Assembly: GCF_014643515.1 (NCBI RefSeq)
Contig: NZ_BMJP01000001.1
Coordinates: 434,001 to 498,000 of the forward strand
Length of the DNA: 64,000 bases
Origin: Sphingomonas prati
GTDB taxonomy: Bacteria > Pseudomonadota > Alphaproteobacteria > Sphingomonadales > Sphingomonadaceae
Reading direction: 5' to 3'
Position numbers and translations under genes: made by a program. Below the pieces are notes generated by a model. The model saw only the letters and a list, made by a program, of their open reading frames with translations. It searched no databases and was not told the DNA's origin. This document shows positions 1 through 10,189 of the stretch, one piece after another. Within the stretch, counting starts at the first letter, position 1; each line of letters begins with the position of its first letter.

Positions 1-503
1 AGCGCGATCGCATCGAAATGGAACGCATAGCTGAGCGGCCCGACATAGTCGGCATGGCTCGCCAGCTTCGGCGCGCGCCAGGCGTCAGCCGCCTTCTTCT
101 GCGGCGTCGCGACCGCGTCCCAGCCCTCGGGGCCGCCCGCGCCGATCAGCCAGTAAGGGAGCAGTTCGAGCCCGCTGCTCTGGTCGGCGACCTGGAACGG
201 ATGCAGATAATGGTCGGTCGCGCCCTCGCCCGGCTCATTGCGCCAGTTGGCGAACTTGATGCCCTGCTTGAACGTCGCGCCGCATCGGCGGACCAGCTCC
301 GCCTCGTCGATGCCGATCGTGGCCAGCGTCCGGCGGATCGTGGGGAACGTCCCCTCGCCGACGCCCAGCACCCCGATGTCGCGCGATTCCACCAGCGTGA
401 TCGCGACGCCCCCCGGCAGATCGGCACTCAACCGTTTGGCAAGGTAACCCGCGGTCAGCCAGCCGGCCGTCCCGCCACCGACGATCAGGATGCGCTGTCT
501 CAT
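1..503 (-). CDS. Tryptophan-halogenase-like flavoprotein, C-terminus cut by window edge
   Basis: The N-terminal 167 residues are visible. The protein opens MRQRILIVGGGTAGWLTAGY, the FAD-binding GxGxxGW-type motif of flavin-dependent tryptophan halogenases, followed by the GVGEGTFPTIRRTL stretch that this family shares. It lies 86 bp downstream of the TonB receptor gene on the same strand, so the two are probably cotranscribed. In sphingomonads, Caulobacter and Xanthomonas such genes are often found beside TonB-dependent receptors in sugar-uptake loci, and whether these members halogenate tryptophan is mostly untested. The catalytic Lys and the WxWxIP motif lie outside the visible part, so activity cannot be judged. 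The start ATG is the only one that gives the full Rossmann motif. Confidence 0.85.
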   Translation of the reverse strand, partial: MRQRILIVGGGTAGWLTAGYLAKRLSADLPGGVAITLVESRDIGVLGVGEGTFPTIRRTLATIGIDEAELVRRCGATFKQGIKFANWRNEPGEGATDHYLHPFQVADQSSGLELLPYWLIGAGGPEGWDAVATPQKKAADAWRAPKLASHADYVGPLSYAFHFDAIA

Positions 504-589
504 TCCCCCCACTCCCCGCCGTCATCGATCCGGAATGTCCACCGCGACCGGACTGATCCCGATCGCGGTGGAGCTCGTCCGACGGTCTA

Positions 590-3500
590 TCAGAAAGCCA
601 GGTTGATGCCCGTGCTGATCCGGCGATCGCTCTGGAACCAGCTGCGCCCGACCAGCTTGCCGCCGGGATAGCCGCCCATCAGCGTCTTCGCCGTCGCCGC
701 CGTCAGGTTCGTTCCCTGGACACCGAACGAGAAGTTCTTGGTGACCTTGAAACGGATGCCGGCGTCGAGCGTCCCGTAGGAATCGCTGTAGACCGGCAAC
801 GCGATCTGGGTCGCCGTGGAGACACCCGGCGCCGAGTAATAGGTGTAGGTCGGGTTCGTGCCGTTGCTGTTGGTCGACTGGAGATATTTCGACCGCCAAG
901 AATAGGCGATGCGCAGCGAAAAGGGATTGCGCTCGTACAACAACGCCGCGTTGGCATTGTGCTTCGAAAGACCGACAAGCGGTGCATCGTTGCGGATGGC
1001 ACCGTTGATGTCGCGGTAGACGTCGCCGGGGTTCTTGCTTTCGATGTAGGTGTAGTTCCCCTCGAACCCCAGACCGCTGATCGGCCCTTCGAACATGTCG
1101 AGGAAGAAGCGGCCGCCCACTTCCACGCCCTTCACCGTCGCTGCCTCGTCGGCATTGATGTAGTCGGATGCCGCCGCACTCACGGTTTCCGACCGTCCGT
1201 CAGAGAATACGACCTGCACCTGCCGCGTCGTCAGCGAGAAGATCGGCAGATCGGTCAGCCGCTTGTAGAAGGGCGCGATGTGGAACGTCACCCCGCGCGG
1301 GCCGTAATATTCGAACGACAGGTCGAAATTGTTGGAAATCGTCGGCTTGAGTAGCGGGTTGCCGGTTTCGGCGGTGAAGTTCGTGAACGTCCCGGGCTGA
1401 CCCTGCACCGCACTGGCAGTCGTCGCGACGCCCACCGATCCGGACGCGCGCAGCGCGTTGAAGCTCGGCAGGTCCATCGTGATGTTGTACCCGGCGCGCA
1501 GCTTGATCTGGTTCGACGGCGCATAGACCACGTTGATCGACGGCAGCGCACGGGTGAATTCCGCCTTGCCGCCGCGCGCGACGAACTGCGTGCCGAGCGT
1601 CACGATCTGGCCGTCGCGGATGAACGTGTTGCCGTTCTGCTGGATGAAGCCGTTGCCCTCGTTCTTGATGTTGACGACGCGGACACCGACGTTGCCGGAC
1701 ACACCGTTGGCGTCGCCCTGCGGCCCGAACCGGACGAGCGCATAGCCCGCCAGGTTCTGCGTGCGGTTGTCGACCTGGTCACCCGGCAGGATGAACCCCG
1801 GTGCCCGGATGCCGGATAGGCCGCCATAACCGGTCTGCGCCAGCGGACCCGACGCCGAACAGTTGAACTCCGTTCCGGCCGGGCAGAAGCCTGCCGGGGG
1901 CGGCGTGACGAGGCCGGTCCGATCGACGTTGAACCGGTCGGCCAGCTCCTCGCTGGCGAACAGCAGATTGCCCGGAAGCAGCGTTTCGCCGCGGAAGAAG
2001 TCCTTGAACGCATGGAGCGCGACATCGCCCGGCGCGGCATTGGCATAGGTCAGCTGTGGGTCGCCGTTCCACCCGCGACCGAGTGCCGCCCAGTTATAGC
2101 CGTTCTGCAGATCGCGCTCGGTCCGCTCGGCGTAGCGTGCGCCGATCTTCACGGATCGGAAGAAGCTCGATTCGAACTTGTATTCGGCGTCGAGTTGCGC
2201 CGTGTCGAGCCGCCCCTTGTTCCGCTCGTTGTGCGGCATCGATGCGGACCAGAAATAGTTCGACGGATCGGCGAACGATGCCTGGGTCGCCGGGCTGACG
2301 CTGATCTGCGGCAGTCCGCCGGTCAGGTCCATTCCGAACCCTGAGCCGAAGCTCACTTCGCGGAAGATATCGATCCGGTCGTATATCTGGCGTGAATCGA
2401 CGCGCTGGATCGCTCCCTTCAGCGTCAACGGACCATCCTGCGGCGCCCATGCGAACGACAGCGAATAGTCCCGCGTCCGCGTGTCGCTTTCGACAAAACC
2501 CTTGTTGCCGCTGCTGGTCACCTGCCCGCCGGGCAGGAATGTCGCGGGATCTCGGTTGAACAGCGAGTCCGTCTTGAGCAGCAGGCCGTTCGAGTCGAAC
2601 GTGCTGGTGGCCGGATCGACGGCGAGCGTCTGGGACGAAACCTGCGCGCCATAGTCGCTCGACTGACTCTTGTACCGCGACTGGAAGAAGGTGCCGGTGA
2701 ACGTCAGACTGTCCGACGGTGCCCACTGCGCCGCGCCGTAGATGCCGTTGCGGCGATACTGGAACGCTTCGTCGCCGTAGGTGAATCCGCCCGGGATGTA
2801 CCGGTCGGTATCGCCGATGCGCGTCTTGAAATAGGGTTCGGTGCGGATGAACTGCGACAGCGAGCTGAACTGGCTGTACGCCACGTCCGCCAGCAGCCCG
2901 ATACGACCGATCGGCGTGTCGAACGAGTCCGTCACCAGAACCGAACCCATCGGATCGGCCTTGTTCGCCATGTCGCCCAGGCTCAGTTCGCCCGTGCCGG
3001 CAACGTGGAACTTGCCGTTGAAATCGAACGGCATCTTCGTCCGCAGGTCGATCTGCCCGCCCGTGCCGCCTTCGATCAGGTCGGCCGTCGACGCCTTGTA
3101 GACATCGACCGCGGCCATCAGCTCGGGCGTCACGTCGCTCCAAAGAATCGCGCGACCATTGTTCGCGCTGAAGATTTCGCGACCGTTGAGGCGGGATGCG
3201 ACGCCGGTCAGACCGCGCACCTGCACGCCGGAACCCTGGACGGAAAAGTGATCCGGATCGCCCAGTGCGGCGAAACGCACGATCGACACGCCTGAAACGC
3301 GCTGAAGCACTTCGGTGATGGAATTGTCGGGCAATTTCCCGGCATCGTCGGCGACGACGGAGTCGACGATCGTCTCGCTGCGCCGCTTGCGCTCGACCGC
3401 AGCCTCCAGCGCGGCACGGCGTCCGGTCACGACGACGGTGTCGCCACCCGTCTGATCCGCGGCAGGCTCACCGACGTCCGCGCTCGGCGCCGCGGCCTGC

Positions 3501-3640
3501 GTCGCAACCGGCGCGATCGCCTGGACCTCCGCCTGCGCCGCGGCACCCGTGCTGTATCCGGCGGCGAGCAGCGCGATCAACGATACACCGGTCTGCGCCC
3601 GAAACTGGCGTTTCAAAACAAGCTGCTGGATCGCGCGCAT
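590..3640 (-). CDS. TonB-dependent receptor, sphingomonad type
   Basis: An outer-membrane receptor of about 1016 residues, presumed here to import oligosaccharides. It has an N-terminal signal peptide (about residues 1-36, ending GAAAQA), a TonB-box-like VVVTGRR at the start of the plug, plug motifs (LPDNSITEVLQRVSGV, LNGREIFSANN, VDVYKASTADLIEGG), a long beta-barrel, and a terminal Phe as usual for barrel assembly. The start at 3640 is preferred over the ATG at 3649 because the GGGGGG ribosome-binding site is 9 bases upstream of it but abuts the other. It is divergent from the glycosidase operon and is followed by the halogenase-like gene. It probably passes xyloglucan fragments to the periplasmic enzymes; the substrate is inferred only from context. 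Confidence 0.93.
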   Translation of the reverse strand: MRAIQQLVLKRQFRAQTGVSLIALLAAGYSTGAAAQAEVQAIAPVATQAAAPSADVGEPAADQTGGDTVVVTGRRAALEAAVERKRRSETIVDSVVADDAGKLPDNSITEVLQRVSGVSIVRFAALGDPDHFSVQGSGVQVRGLTGVASRLNGREIFSANNGRAILWSDVTPELMAAVDVYKASTADLIEGGTGGQIDLRTKMPFDFNGKFHVAGTGELSLGDMANKADPMGSVLVTDSFDTPIGRIGLLADVAYSQFSSLSQFIRTEPYFKTRIGDTDRYIPGGFTYGDEAFQYRRNGIYGAAQWAPSDSLTFTGTFFQSRYKSQSSDYGAQVSSQTLAVDPATSTFDSNGLLLKTDSLFNRDPATFLPGGQVTSSGNKGFVESDTRTRDYSLSFAWAPQDGPLTLKGAIQRVDSRQIYDRIDIFREVSFGSGFGMDLTGGLPQISVSPATQASFADPSNYFWSASMPHNERNKGRLDTAQLDAEYKFESSFFRSVKIGARYAERTERDLQNGYNWAALGRGWNGDPQLTYANAAPGDVALHAFKDFFRGETLLPGNLLFASEELADRFNVDRTGLVTPPPAGFCPAGTEFNCSASGPLAQTGYGGLSGIRAPGFILPGDQVDNRTQNLAGYALVRFGPQGDANGVSGNVGVRVVNIKNEGNGFIQQNGNTFIRDGQIVTLGTQFVARGGKAEFTRALPSINVVYAPSNQIKLRAGYNITMDLPSFNALRASGSVGVATTASAVQGQPGTFTNFTAETGNPLLKPTISNNFDLSFEYYGPRGVTFHIAPFYKRLTDLPIFSLTTRQVQVVFSDGRSETVSAAASDYINADEAATVKGVEVGGRFFLDMFEGPISGLGFEGNYTYIESKNPGDVYRDINGAIRNDAPLVGLSKHNANAALLYERNPFSLRIAYSWRSKYLQSTNSNGTNPTYTYYSAPGVSTATQIALPVYSDSYGTLDAGIRFKVTKNFSFGVQGTNLTAATAKTLMGGYPGGKLVGRSWFQSDRRISTGINLAF

Positions 3641-3955
3641 TTCTATCATCCCCCCTTGGTGTACATGCCCTCACGGGCCCGACGGCGCACTTTGTGCATT
3701 CCGGGAAGCGCGCGGTAACAGCGGAGCAACAATCCCGCAACAACCTTTCGCGGCTGCAACGACCGCTGGTGACGGCGATGGCGAACGAGGCACCGGCGAG
3801 CCCGCGCCCGCGCGCTTGGGCGACCGGCAATTTGAAACCGTAGGATGGTCGGCGGCTTCGTTCGCGCGCTGTACGGCTTTACATTAGTCGTACATATTGG
3901 GATCGTTGACGGCGAGCATGGTGAAGTGCCGCCGCACCGAAGGGGAGGATTGGGA
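3641..3955. promoter_or_regulatory. Divergent intergenic region between receptor and glycosidase operon
   Basis: No gene is seen in these 315 bases. The region must hold the promoters for the leftward receptor gene and the rightward six-gene operon. A spaced inverted repeat TGTACG...CGTACA (about 3870-3895) lies in the relatively AT-rich part nearest the operon and could be an operator, but I see no clear -35/-10 pair and no regulator gene nearby. A strong ribosome-binding site, AGGGGAGG, at 3941-3948 fixes the start of the GH2 gene. Confidence 0.35.
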
Positions 3956-6880
3956 ATGACCGGGCTGCGGAGCGGAAGCGCGCTCGACCGACGAACGCTC
4001 CTGCGGACCGGTGTGGCGGCGAGCGTCGGCGTGCCGGTGGCAGGCGCACTCGGCTCGACCGCGGAAGCCCCGCCGCCGGCCGGCGCGCTGCCGATGCCCG
4101 CGCCCCGCGACGCACTGCCGCTGAGGGCACATGTCGAAGATCCGAAACGGCTGCTGCTCGACCATGGTTGGCGTTTCCACCTCGGCGATATTCCGATGCC
4201 CGAGATCCGCGGTCACGGCTGGTCCTATAACGCCGCCAAGGCCGGACAGGCGCAGGGCGCCGCCGCCATGCAGTATGACGATTCGGACTGGCCCGAAATC
4301 GACCTACCGCACGACTGGGCCGCGGCGATGCCGTTCGACGAGACCGCCAACGTTTCGCAAGGCTACCGCCGGCGCGGGTTCGGCTGGTATCGACGTGCCC
4401 TCAGGCTCGATCCCGCCGACCGCGGCGCCTTTCTCGAACTGCAATTCGGCGGCATCGCGACCAACGCGACGATCTGGTTCAACGGTTCGGTCGTGGCGCA
4501 CAACTGGAGCGGCTACACCTCGGTCTACGTCGATATCACCGACCTTGCGCGTTACGGCGACGATCTGAACAGCATCGTCGTCCGGGTCGATGCGCAGACT
4601 ATGGAGGGCTGGTGGTACGAGGGCGCGGGACTGTACCGCCATGTCTGGCTCGCCCGCCGCGACGCGGTCCACATCGCCACCGACGGCATCCATGCCGATC
4701 CGCGCCGTGCTCCGGACGGATCGTGGACCGTGCCGGTCACCGTGACGCTCGGCAATATCAGCAAGGCGGCGGCAACCGCAACCGTCGAGGCGACGTTGCG
4801 GGATCCGGACGGGCGCACGGTCGGCACGGCCCGCGTCCCCGCCACGATCGATCCGTTGAAGACCAAGTCGGCCACCCTGTCGATCGCGGTCCCGGCACCG
4901 CGGCTCTGGTCGATCGACACGCCGACGCTCTACAGCGTGCAGACCAGGCTGCTGCGCGACGGCCGGGTCGCGGACGAACGCACGCTCCGGATCGGCTTTC
5001 GCACGCTCCGCTTCGACGCGGCCACCGGATTTCACCTCAACGACCGCCCCGTGAAGATCAAGGGCACGTGCAATCACCAGGATCATGCCGGCGTCGGCGT
5101 CGCCGTGCCGGATGCGTTGTGGGACTGGCGGCTGCGCCGGTTGAAAGCGCTCGGCTGCAACGCGATCCGCTTCGCGCACGCCGCGATCGCGACCGAAGTG
5201 CTCGACGCCTGCGACCGGTTGGGCTTTCTGGTGATGAGCGAGAACCGCAACTTCAATACCAGTCCAGACTATATGAAGCAGCTGGAATGGCTGGTCCGGC
5301 GCGACCGGAACCGGCCGAGCGTCTTCATGTGGTCGGTGTTCAACGAAGAACCGATGCAGGGCACTCCCGCCGGGTACGAGATGGTCCGGCGGATGTCCGC
5401 CGTGGTGAAGGCACTCGACGACAGCCGCCCGGTCACCGCGGCCATGAACGGCGGGATGTTCGCACCCGTCAACGTCAGCCAGGCGGTCGACGTCGTCGGC
5501 TTCAACTATCAGCGCGACCAGTATGACCGGTTCCACGCCGCCAATCCGACGCTGCCGTTGACCAGTTCGGAGGATACCAGCGCGTTCATGACGCGCGGCG
5601 CCTGGAAAACCGATGGCGCCTCACACGTCATGTCGTCCTATGACGATGAACCGGCGGATTGGGGCAGCACGCACCGTGACGGATGGAAATCGATCGCCGA
5701 ACGGCCGTTCGTGGCCGGCGCTTTCGTCTGGACGGGGTTCGATTATCATGGCGAGCCGTCGCCGTTCGAATGGCCGTCGGCGAGCAGCTATTTTGGGATC
5801 ATGGACCTCTGCGGCTTTCCCAAGATGGCCTTCTACCTGCACCGCGCGCAGTGGATCGACGATGTCCCGCTGCTCGATCTGATGCCGCACTGGAACTGGC
5901 CGGGGCGCGAGGGGCAGCCGGTCCGCGTCGTGGCGCTCACCAACGTCGAGTCAGTCCGGCTGACGCTCAACGGCCGGCCGGTCGGCGAACGGACGGTCGA
6001 TCGCTACACCATGCCGGTCTGGTCGGTCCCCTATGCGCCGGGCCGGCTGGAGGCGATCGGATACCGCGGCGGCCGCGAAGTCGCGCGCAGCGTCGTGGAG
6101 ACCACGGGTGCGCCGGTCGCGCTCCGGCTCACCCCCGACCGCCGCACGATGGCGGCCGACGGCGAGGATGTGCAGCCCTTCACGATCGATGCGGTCGATG
6201 CGCGCGGGCGCCATGTGCCGACGAGCAATCTCGACGTCAGCTTCGCCGTGACCGGTGGCAAGATCATCGGACTGGGCAACGGTGACCCGGTCAGCCACGA
6301 ACCGGAACAGGGCAATCGCCGCCGTCTTTTCAATGGGCTGGCGCAGGTCATCGTGCGCGCCGACGGCGGCGATGCGCGCGCCTTGACGCTTCGCGCCGAC
6401 GCAACCGGGTTGCGGGCTGCGCGCAGCACCGTTCGGTTGCTCGCGACGCCGCCGCTGCCGTTCGTGCCGGTCACCCCTGCGACGCAGATGATACCGGACT
6501 GGCGCCAATCACCCGCATCGGCGGCGAAACCGTCGCCGGACATCGTCCTGGCCGACAACGACATGAACAGCTGGCTCTTCGTGCGCGCCGGCGAAATCCA
6601 GCCCGCGCAGGGGACAGGCACCTGGAGTGTCCTCCGCGCCCGGCTTACACCGCACCGCCCGGTGCAGGCGAAGGGCGGCCGGATCCGGTTCAGGGACGTC
6701 GTCGGACGCGGCGAAGTCTGGATCGACGGCCGGCGGCTGGCCACTAAGACCGGCTTTGCGCCGGAAACGATCACCGTGCCGCTGCCGGCGGGCCAGGGAG
6801 AGCGCGTCGTCACCCTCCTGCTCGAAAGCGACGGCCGCGTCCCGTCCGGGCTGGGCGGCATCGTGTTCGTCGAACAATGA
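3956..6880 (+). CDS. Glycoside hydrolase family 2 (beta-galactosidase-like), DUF4982 type
   Basis: A periplasmic exo-glycosidase of about 974 residues. It starts with a Tat-type signal (LDRRTLLRTG, then an Ala/Gly-rich core). The GH2 sugar-binding domain follows (HGWRFHLGD, LPHDWA, YEGAGLYRHVWL), then an Ig-like domain, then the TIM barrel with the acid/base Glu464 in WSVFNEEP. Glu539 in PLTSSEDTS is the likely nucleophile, and WTGFDYHGEPSPFEWPS follows. The C-terminus contains the DUF4982-like segment (RVVALTNVESVRLTLNGR). It is longer than simple GH2 enzymes, in line with the DUF4982 group. It is the first gene of a tight operon; in a xyloglucan locus the likely job is removal of beta-galactose from side chains. 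Other GH2 specificities cannot be excluded. Confidence 0.88.
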   Translation: MTGLRSGSALDRRTLLRTGVAASVGVPVAGALGSTAEAPPPAGALPMPAPRDALPLRAHVEDPKRLLLDHGWRFHLGDIPMPEIRGHGWSYNAAKAGQAQGAAAMQYDDSDWPEIDLPHDWAAAMPFDETANVSQGYRRRGFGWYRRALRLDPADRGAFLELQFGGIATNATIWFNGSVVAHNWSGYTSVYVDITDLARYGDDLNSIVVRVDAQTMEGWWYEGAGLYRHVWLARRDAVHIATDGIHADPRRAPDGSWTVPVTVTLGNISKAAATATVEATLRDPDGRTVGTARVPATIDPLKTKSATLSIAVPAPRLWSIDTPTLYSVQTRLLRDGRVADERTLRIGFRTLRFDAATGFHLNDRPVKIKGTCNHQDHAGVGVAVPDALWDWRLRRLKALGCNAIRFAHAAIATEVLDACDRLGFLVMSENRNFNTSPDYMKQLEWLVRRDRNRPSVFMWSVFNEEPMQGTPAGYEMVRRMSAVVKALDDSRPVTAAMNGGMFAPVNVSQAVDVVGFNYQRDQYDRFHAANPTLPLTSSEDTSAFMTRGAWKTDGASHVMSSYDDEPADWGSTHRDGWKSIAERPFVAGAFVWTGFDYHGEPSPFEWPSASSYFGIMDLCGFPKMAFYLHRAQWIDDVPLLDLMPHWNWPGREGQPVRVVALTNVESVRLTLNGRPVGERTVDRYTMPVWSVPYAPGRLEAIGYRGGREVARSVVETTGAPVALRLTPDRRTMAADGEDVQPFTIDAVDARGRHVPTSNLDVSFAVTGGKIIGLGNGDPVSHEPEQGNRRRLFNGLAQVIVRADGGDARALTLRADATGLRAARSTVRLLATPPLPFVPVTPATQMIPDWRQSPASAAKPSPDIVLADNDMNSWLFVRAGEIQPAQGTGTWSVLRARLTPHRPVQAKGGRIRFRDVVGRGEVWIDGRRLATKTGFAPETITVPLPAGQGERVVTLLLESDGRVPSGLGGIVFVEQ

Positions 6881-6917
6881 ACGCCCGTACCGCCCGGCTT
6901 ATGAGAGGATATCGACA

Positions 6918-8576
6918 ATGACGGACCGCCTGTTCCGGGGCATGACCTGCCTGATCGCGGCCGGGCTGCTGGCCGGCACCGCGTCTGCGCAGCCCACGAA
7001 CCCGGTCCCTGCCCTCGTCACCCGCGACGGGCGCCACGCCTTGATGGTCGACGGCGCGCCGTGGCTCATGCTGGGTGCGCAGGTCAACAATTCCAGCAAC
7101 TACCCCGCCATGTTGCCGCAGGTCTGGCCGACCATCCGGGCGATGCACGCCAACACGGTCGAGGTCCCGATCGCATGGGAACAGGTGGAGCGCAAGGAAG
7201 GGCAGTTCGACTTTTCGTTCCTCGATCAGTTGCTGGCCGAAGCGCGGCAGAACAATGTTCGGCTGGTCATCCTGTGGTTCGCGACGTGGAAGAACACCTC
7301 GCCCAACTATGCGCCGTCCTGGGTCAAGCTCGACAACAAGCGCTTCCCCCGCATGACGAATGCAAAGGGCGAGACGCATTACGCGCTGTCGCCGCATTCC
7401 CATGCCACGCTGGAGGCGGACAAACGCGCCTTCGTCAAGCTGATGGAGCATCTGAAGGCCGCCGATCCGCAGAATACCGTCATCATGGTGCAGCCCGAAA
7501 ACGAAGCCGGCACCTACGGCAGCGTCCGGGATTTCTCGCCCGTCGCGCAAAAGGCGTTCGACGGCCCGGTGCCGCAGGCGTTGCTGACCAGGTTCGGGAA
7601 GCGCCCCGGCAACTGGAAGACCGTGTTCGGTGCCGACGCCGATGAATATTTCCACGCTTGGTCGGTCGCGCATTATATCGATGAAATCGCGGCAGCCGGA
7701 AAGGCGGTGAAGCCCATCCCGATGTACGTCAACGCCGCGCTGGCCGCGGCATTCGGGCGACAGCTGGCCAATAGCTACGCCAGCGGCGGTCCCGTCCACC
7801 ACGTCATCGACGTGTACAAGGCAGCCGCACCGTCGATCGACCTGGTCGCGCCCGACATCTATGCGCGCGACCACGGCCCCTATCTCGAATATCTGCGGCT
7901 CTACGGGCGGCCGGACAACGCGCTGATGGTACCCGAAACGGGCAACGCCGCCGAATTCGCGCGCTATTTCTATCCGGTCGTCGGCAAGGGTGGAATCGGC
8001 TTCGCGCCGTTCGGCATGGACGATACCGGCTACTACAACTTCCCGCTGGGCGCGCGGACGCTGGACGCCGCGACGCTGGATTTGTTCGCGCGAAACTACC
8101 GCATGTTCGCGCCGATGATGCGGCACTGGGCGCGGCTGGCCTTTGCGGGCAAGACCTGGGGCGTCGCCGAACCGACCGATCCCAAGGCGGAGCATCGCCA
8201 GGTGATGGAGCTGGGCAAATACCGCGCCACCGCGACGTTCGGTCAGTACCAGTTCGGCGTCGACAAGCCGACCGGCAACCCGCAACCGACCGGCGGCCTG
8301 GCGATCGCCGAGATCGGACCCGACGAATATCTTGTCGCCGGCTTCGACACGCGCGTCACCTTCGCGCTGGCCGACACGAAAAGCGGCCGGTCGATGCTGT
8401 ACGATCGGATCGAGGAAGGTCATTACGACGCGCAGGGCGACTGGGTGTTCGACCGTGTCCTGAACGGCGACCAGACCGACTATGGTCTCAATTTCACCGG
8501 GCGGCCGCAGGTGCTGCATGTGAAACTGGGCAGCTACAAGGGCAATCCCGTCATTCCGGTCGGCAATCCGAACTAG
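6918..8576 (+). CDS. GH35-type beta-galactosidase with DUF5597 C-terminal domain
   Basis: A secreted protein of 552 residues with a Sec signal peptide (cleavage near TASA-QP). The N-terminal TIM barrel carries MLGAQVNNSSNYP and TVEVPIAWEQVERKEGQFDF, typical of GH35/GH42-like enzymes. Glu196 in QPENEAGT is the predicted acid/base and Glu340 in MVPETGNA the nucleophile. The C-terminal part matches what I know of the DUF5597 domain attached to bacterial GH35 proteins of Xanthomonas, Caulobacter and sphingomonads. A GAGAGGAT ribosome-binding site precedes the ATG, 37 bp after the GH2 stop. Role by context: galactosyl removal from xyloglucan oligosaccharides. The exact substrate is not visible. 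Confidence 0.87.
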   Translation: MTDRLFRGMTCLIAAGLLAGTASAQPTNPVPALVTRDGRHALMVDGAPWLMLGAQVNNSSNYPAMLPQVWPTIRAMHANTVEVPIAWEQVERKEGQFDFSFLDQLLAEARQNNVRLVILWFATWKNTSPNYAPSWVKLDNKRFPRMTNAKGETHYALSPHSHATLEADKRAFVKLMEHLKAADPQNTVIMVQPENEAGTYGSVRDFSPVAQKAFDGPVPQALLTRFGKRPGNWKTVFGADADEYFHAWSVAHYIDEIAAAGKAVKPIPMYVNAALAAAFGRQLANSYASGGPVHHVIDVYKAAAPSIDLVAPDIYARDHGPYLEYLRLYGRPDNALMVPETGNAAEFARYFYPVVGKGGIGFAPFGMDDTGYYNFPLGARTLDAATLDLFARNYRMFAPMMRHWARLAFAGKTWGVAEPTDPKAEHRQVMELGKYRATATFGQYQFGVDKPTGNPQPTGGLAIAEIGPDEYLVAGFDTRVTFALADTKSGRSMLYDRIEEGHYDAQGDWVFDRVLNGDQTDYGLNFTGRPQVLHVKLGSYKGNPVIPVGNPN

Positions 8577-8601
8577 GGTACAGGGGTTGGGGGGAGACGG
8601 G

Positions 8602-10134
8602 ATGGCCGATTTCACGAAGCGGGAGATCCTGGCGGCACCGCTGCTCGGTGCGGCGGGGCTATCGTCGGCCACCGCAGCGCCCCGCCCGGCGCCTAAGATC
8701 CCGCCGGGGCGGTTCGACGCATCGGTCGCCTCGCTCGAAACTTACCGCGTTCCCGACTGGTTTCGCGATGCCAAGTTTGGCATCTGGGCGCATTGGGGGC
8801 CGCAGGCGGTACCGCGTCAGGGCGACTGGTATGCGCGTTTCATGTACGTGCCCGGCCACCCGCATTACGATCATCACGTCAAGACCTACGGCCACCCGTC
8901 CACATTCGGTTACAAGGATATCCTGCCGCTCTGGACGGCGAAGCGGTTCGATCCCGATGCGCTGATGACCCGGTTCGCCGCCGCCGGTGCGCGCTATTTC
9001 GTCGCGATGGGCGTGCATCACGACAATTTCGACCTGTGGCGATCGCGGCATCACCGCTGGAACTCGGTCGCGTTGGGGCCGAAACGCGACATCGTCGGCG
9101 CCTGGAAAACCGCCGCAACGCGCCGCGGACTGCGCTTCGGCGTCTCCGAACATCTGGCAGCCAGCTATTGCTGGTGGTACCCGAACCACCTCTACGATCA
9201 GTTCTGGCCGAAACTCGGCGTCGCCTATGACGGCGCGGACCCCGCCTTTGCGGATCTGTACCACCGCAACCGCGACGAACCCTACCGCAACACGCCGACC
9301 TCCTGGTACACCGTAGACGCCGACTTTCATGCGCGCTGGTTCGATCGGATCCGCGACCTCGTCGACAGCTACCAGCCGGACCTGCTCTACTCCGACGGCG
9401 GCCTGCCGTTCGGTGCCGTCGGGCGCAGCCTCGTCGAGCACCTCTACAACGGCAGCATCCGGCGCTCGGGCCGGCTCGACGCGGTCTACACGTGCAAGGA
9501 TAACGGCACCGGCAGCTTCCACCGCGGCGCGGCCGTGCAGGATGTCGAACGCGGTGTCCTGGCCGGGATAAACCCCCTTCCTTGGCAGACCGATACATCG
9601 AACGGCGACTGGTTCTACAACGCGGCCCATCCTTACAAGACCGCGACGCAGGTCGTGACGATGCTGGCCGACATCGTCAGCAAGAACGGCAATCTGCTGC
9701 TCAACATCGTCATGGACCCGGACGGCAGTTTGCCGCCGCAATCCGAACTGCTGCTCACCGAACTCGCGGACTGGATGGCGGTGAACGGCGCCGCGATCCA
9801 CGGCACCCGCCCCTGGACCGTATATGGCGAAGGACCGACCAAAACGACCGCCGGTATGTTCGCGGAGAAGGGTGACTATACGCCGCGCGACGTGCGTTTC
9901 ACGACGCGCGGCGACGATCTGTTCGCGATCGTGCTGGGCGAACCGTCCGGTACGCTGACGATCACGACGCTCGCCGCGGGAAACCGGCACGAACCGCGTC
10001 CGATCCGCCACGTCGCGCTGCTCGGCCACGCCGGACCGATCGACTTCCGTCAGACCGCGCAGGGCCTGACGATCGCCGTGCCGCCGACGCTGCCCACCCG
10101 GCACGCCAGCGCTTTCCGCATTTCCTATGCCTAA
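8602..10134 (+). CDS. GH29 alpha-L-fucosidase (copy A)
   Basis: A periplasmic fucosidase of 510 residues. The leader MADFTKREILAAPLLGAAG resembles a Tat signal, although it has KR in place of RR. GH29 motifs are clear: WFRDAKFGIWAHWG near the N-terminus, YFVAMGVHHDNFDLW, and the nucleophile Asp265 in DLLYSDGG. KNGNLLLNIVMDPDG marks the end of the barrel, and a beta-sandwich follows. The ATG was chosen because GGGGAGACGGG precedes it; a TTG lies 15 bases upstream. It lies 25 bp after the GH35 gene. GH29 enzymes cleave terminal alpha-L-fucose, present on fucosylated xyloglucan side chains. A second, divergent GH29 lies at the end of the same operon. Confidence 0.92.
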   Translation: MADFTKREILAAPLLGAAGLSSATAAPRPAPKIPPGRFDASVASLETYRVPDWFRDAKFGIWAHWGPQAVPRQGDWYARFMYVPGHPHYDHHVKTYGHPSTFGYKDILPLWTAKRFDPDALMTRFAAAGARYFVAMGVHHDNFDLWRSRHHRWNSVALGPKRDIVGAWKTAATRRGLRFGVSEHLAASYCWWYPNHLYDQFWPKLGVAYDGADPAFADLYHRNRDEPYRNTPTSWYTVDADFHARWFDRIRDLVDSYQPDLLYSDGGLPFGAVGRSLVEHLYNGSIRRSGRLDAVYTCKDNGTGSFHRGAAVQDVERGVLAGINPLPWQTDTSNGDWFYNAAHPYKTATQVVTMLADIVSKNGNLLLNIVMDPDGSLPPQSELLLTELADWMAVNGAAIHGTRPWTVYGEGPTKTTAGMFAEKGDYTPRDVRFTTRGDDLFAIVLGEPSGTLTITTLAAGNRHEPRPIRHVALLGHAGPIDFRQTAQGLTIAVPPTLPTRHASAFRISYA

Positions 10135-10189
10135 CGCCCCGCCCCGCATCCTCCCGCCTGCCCGCCACGCTTCCAGGAAAGTCCGCCCC

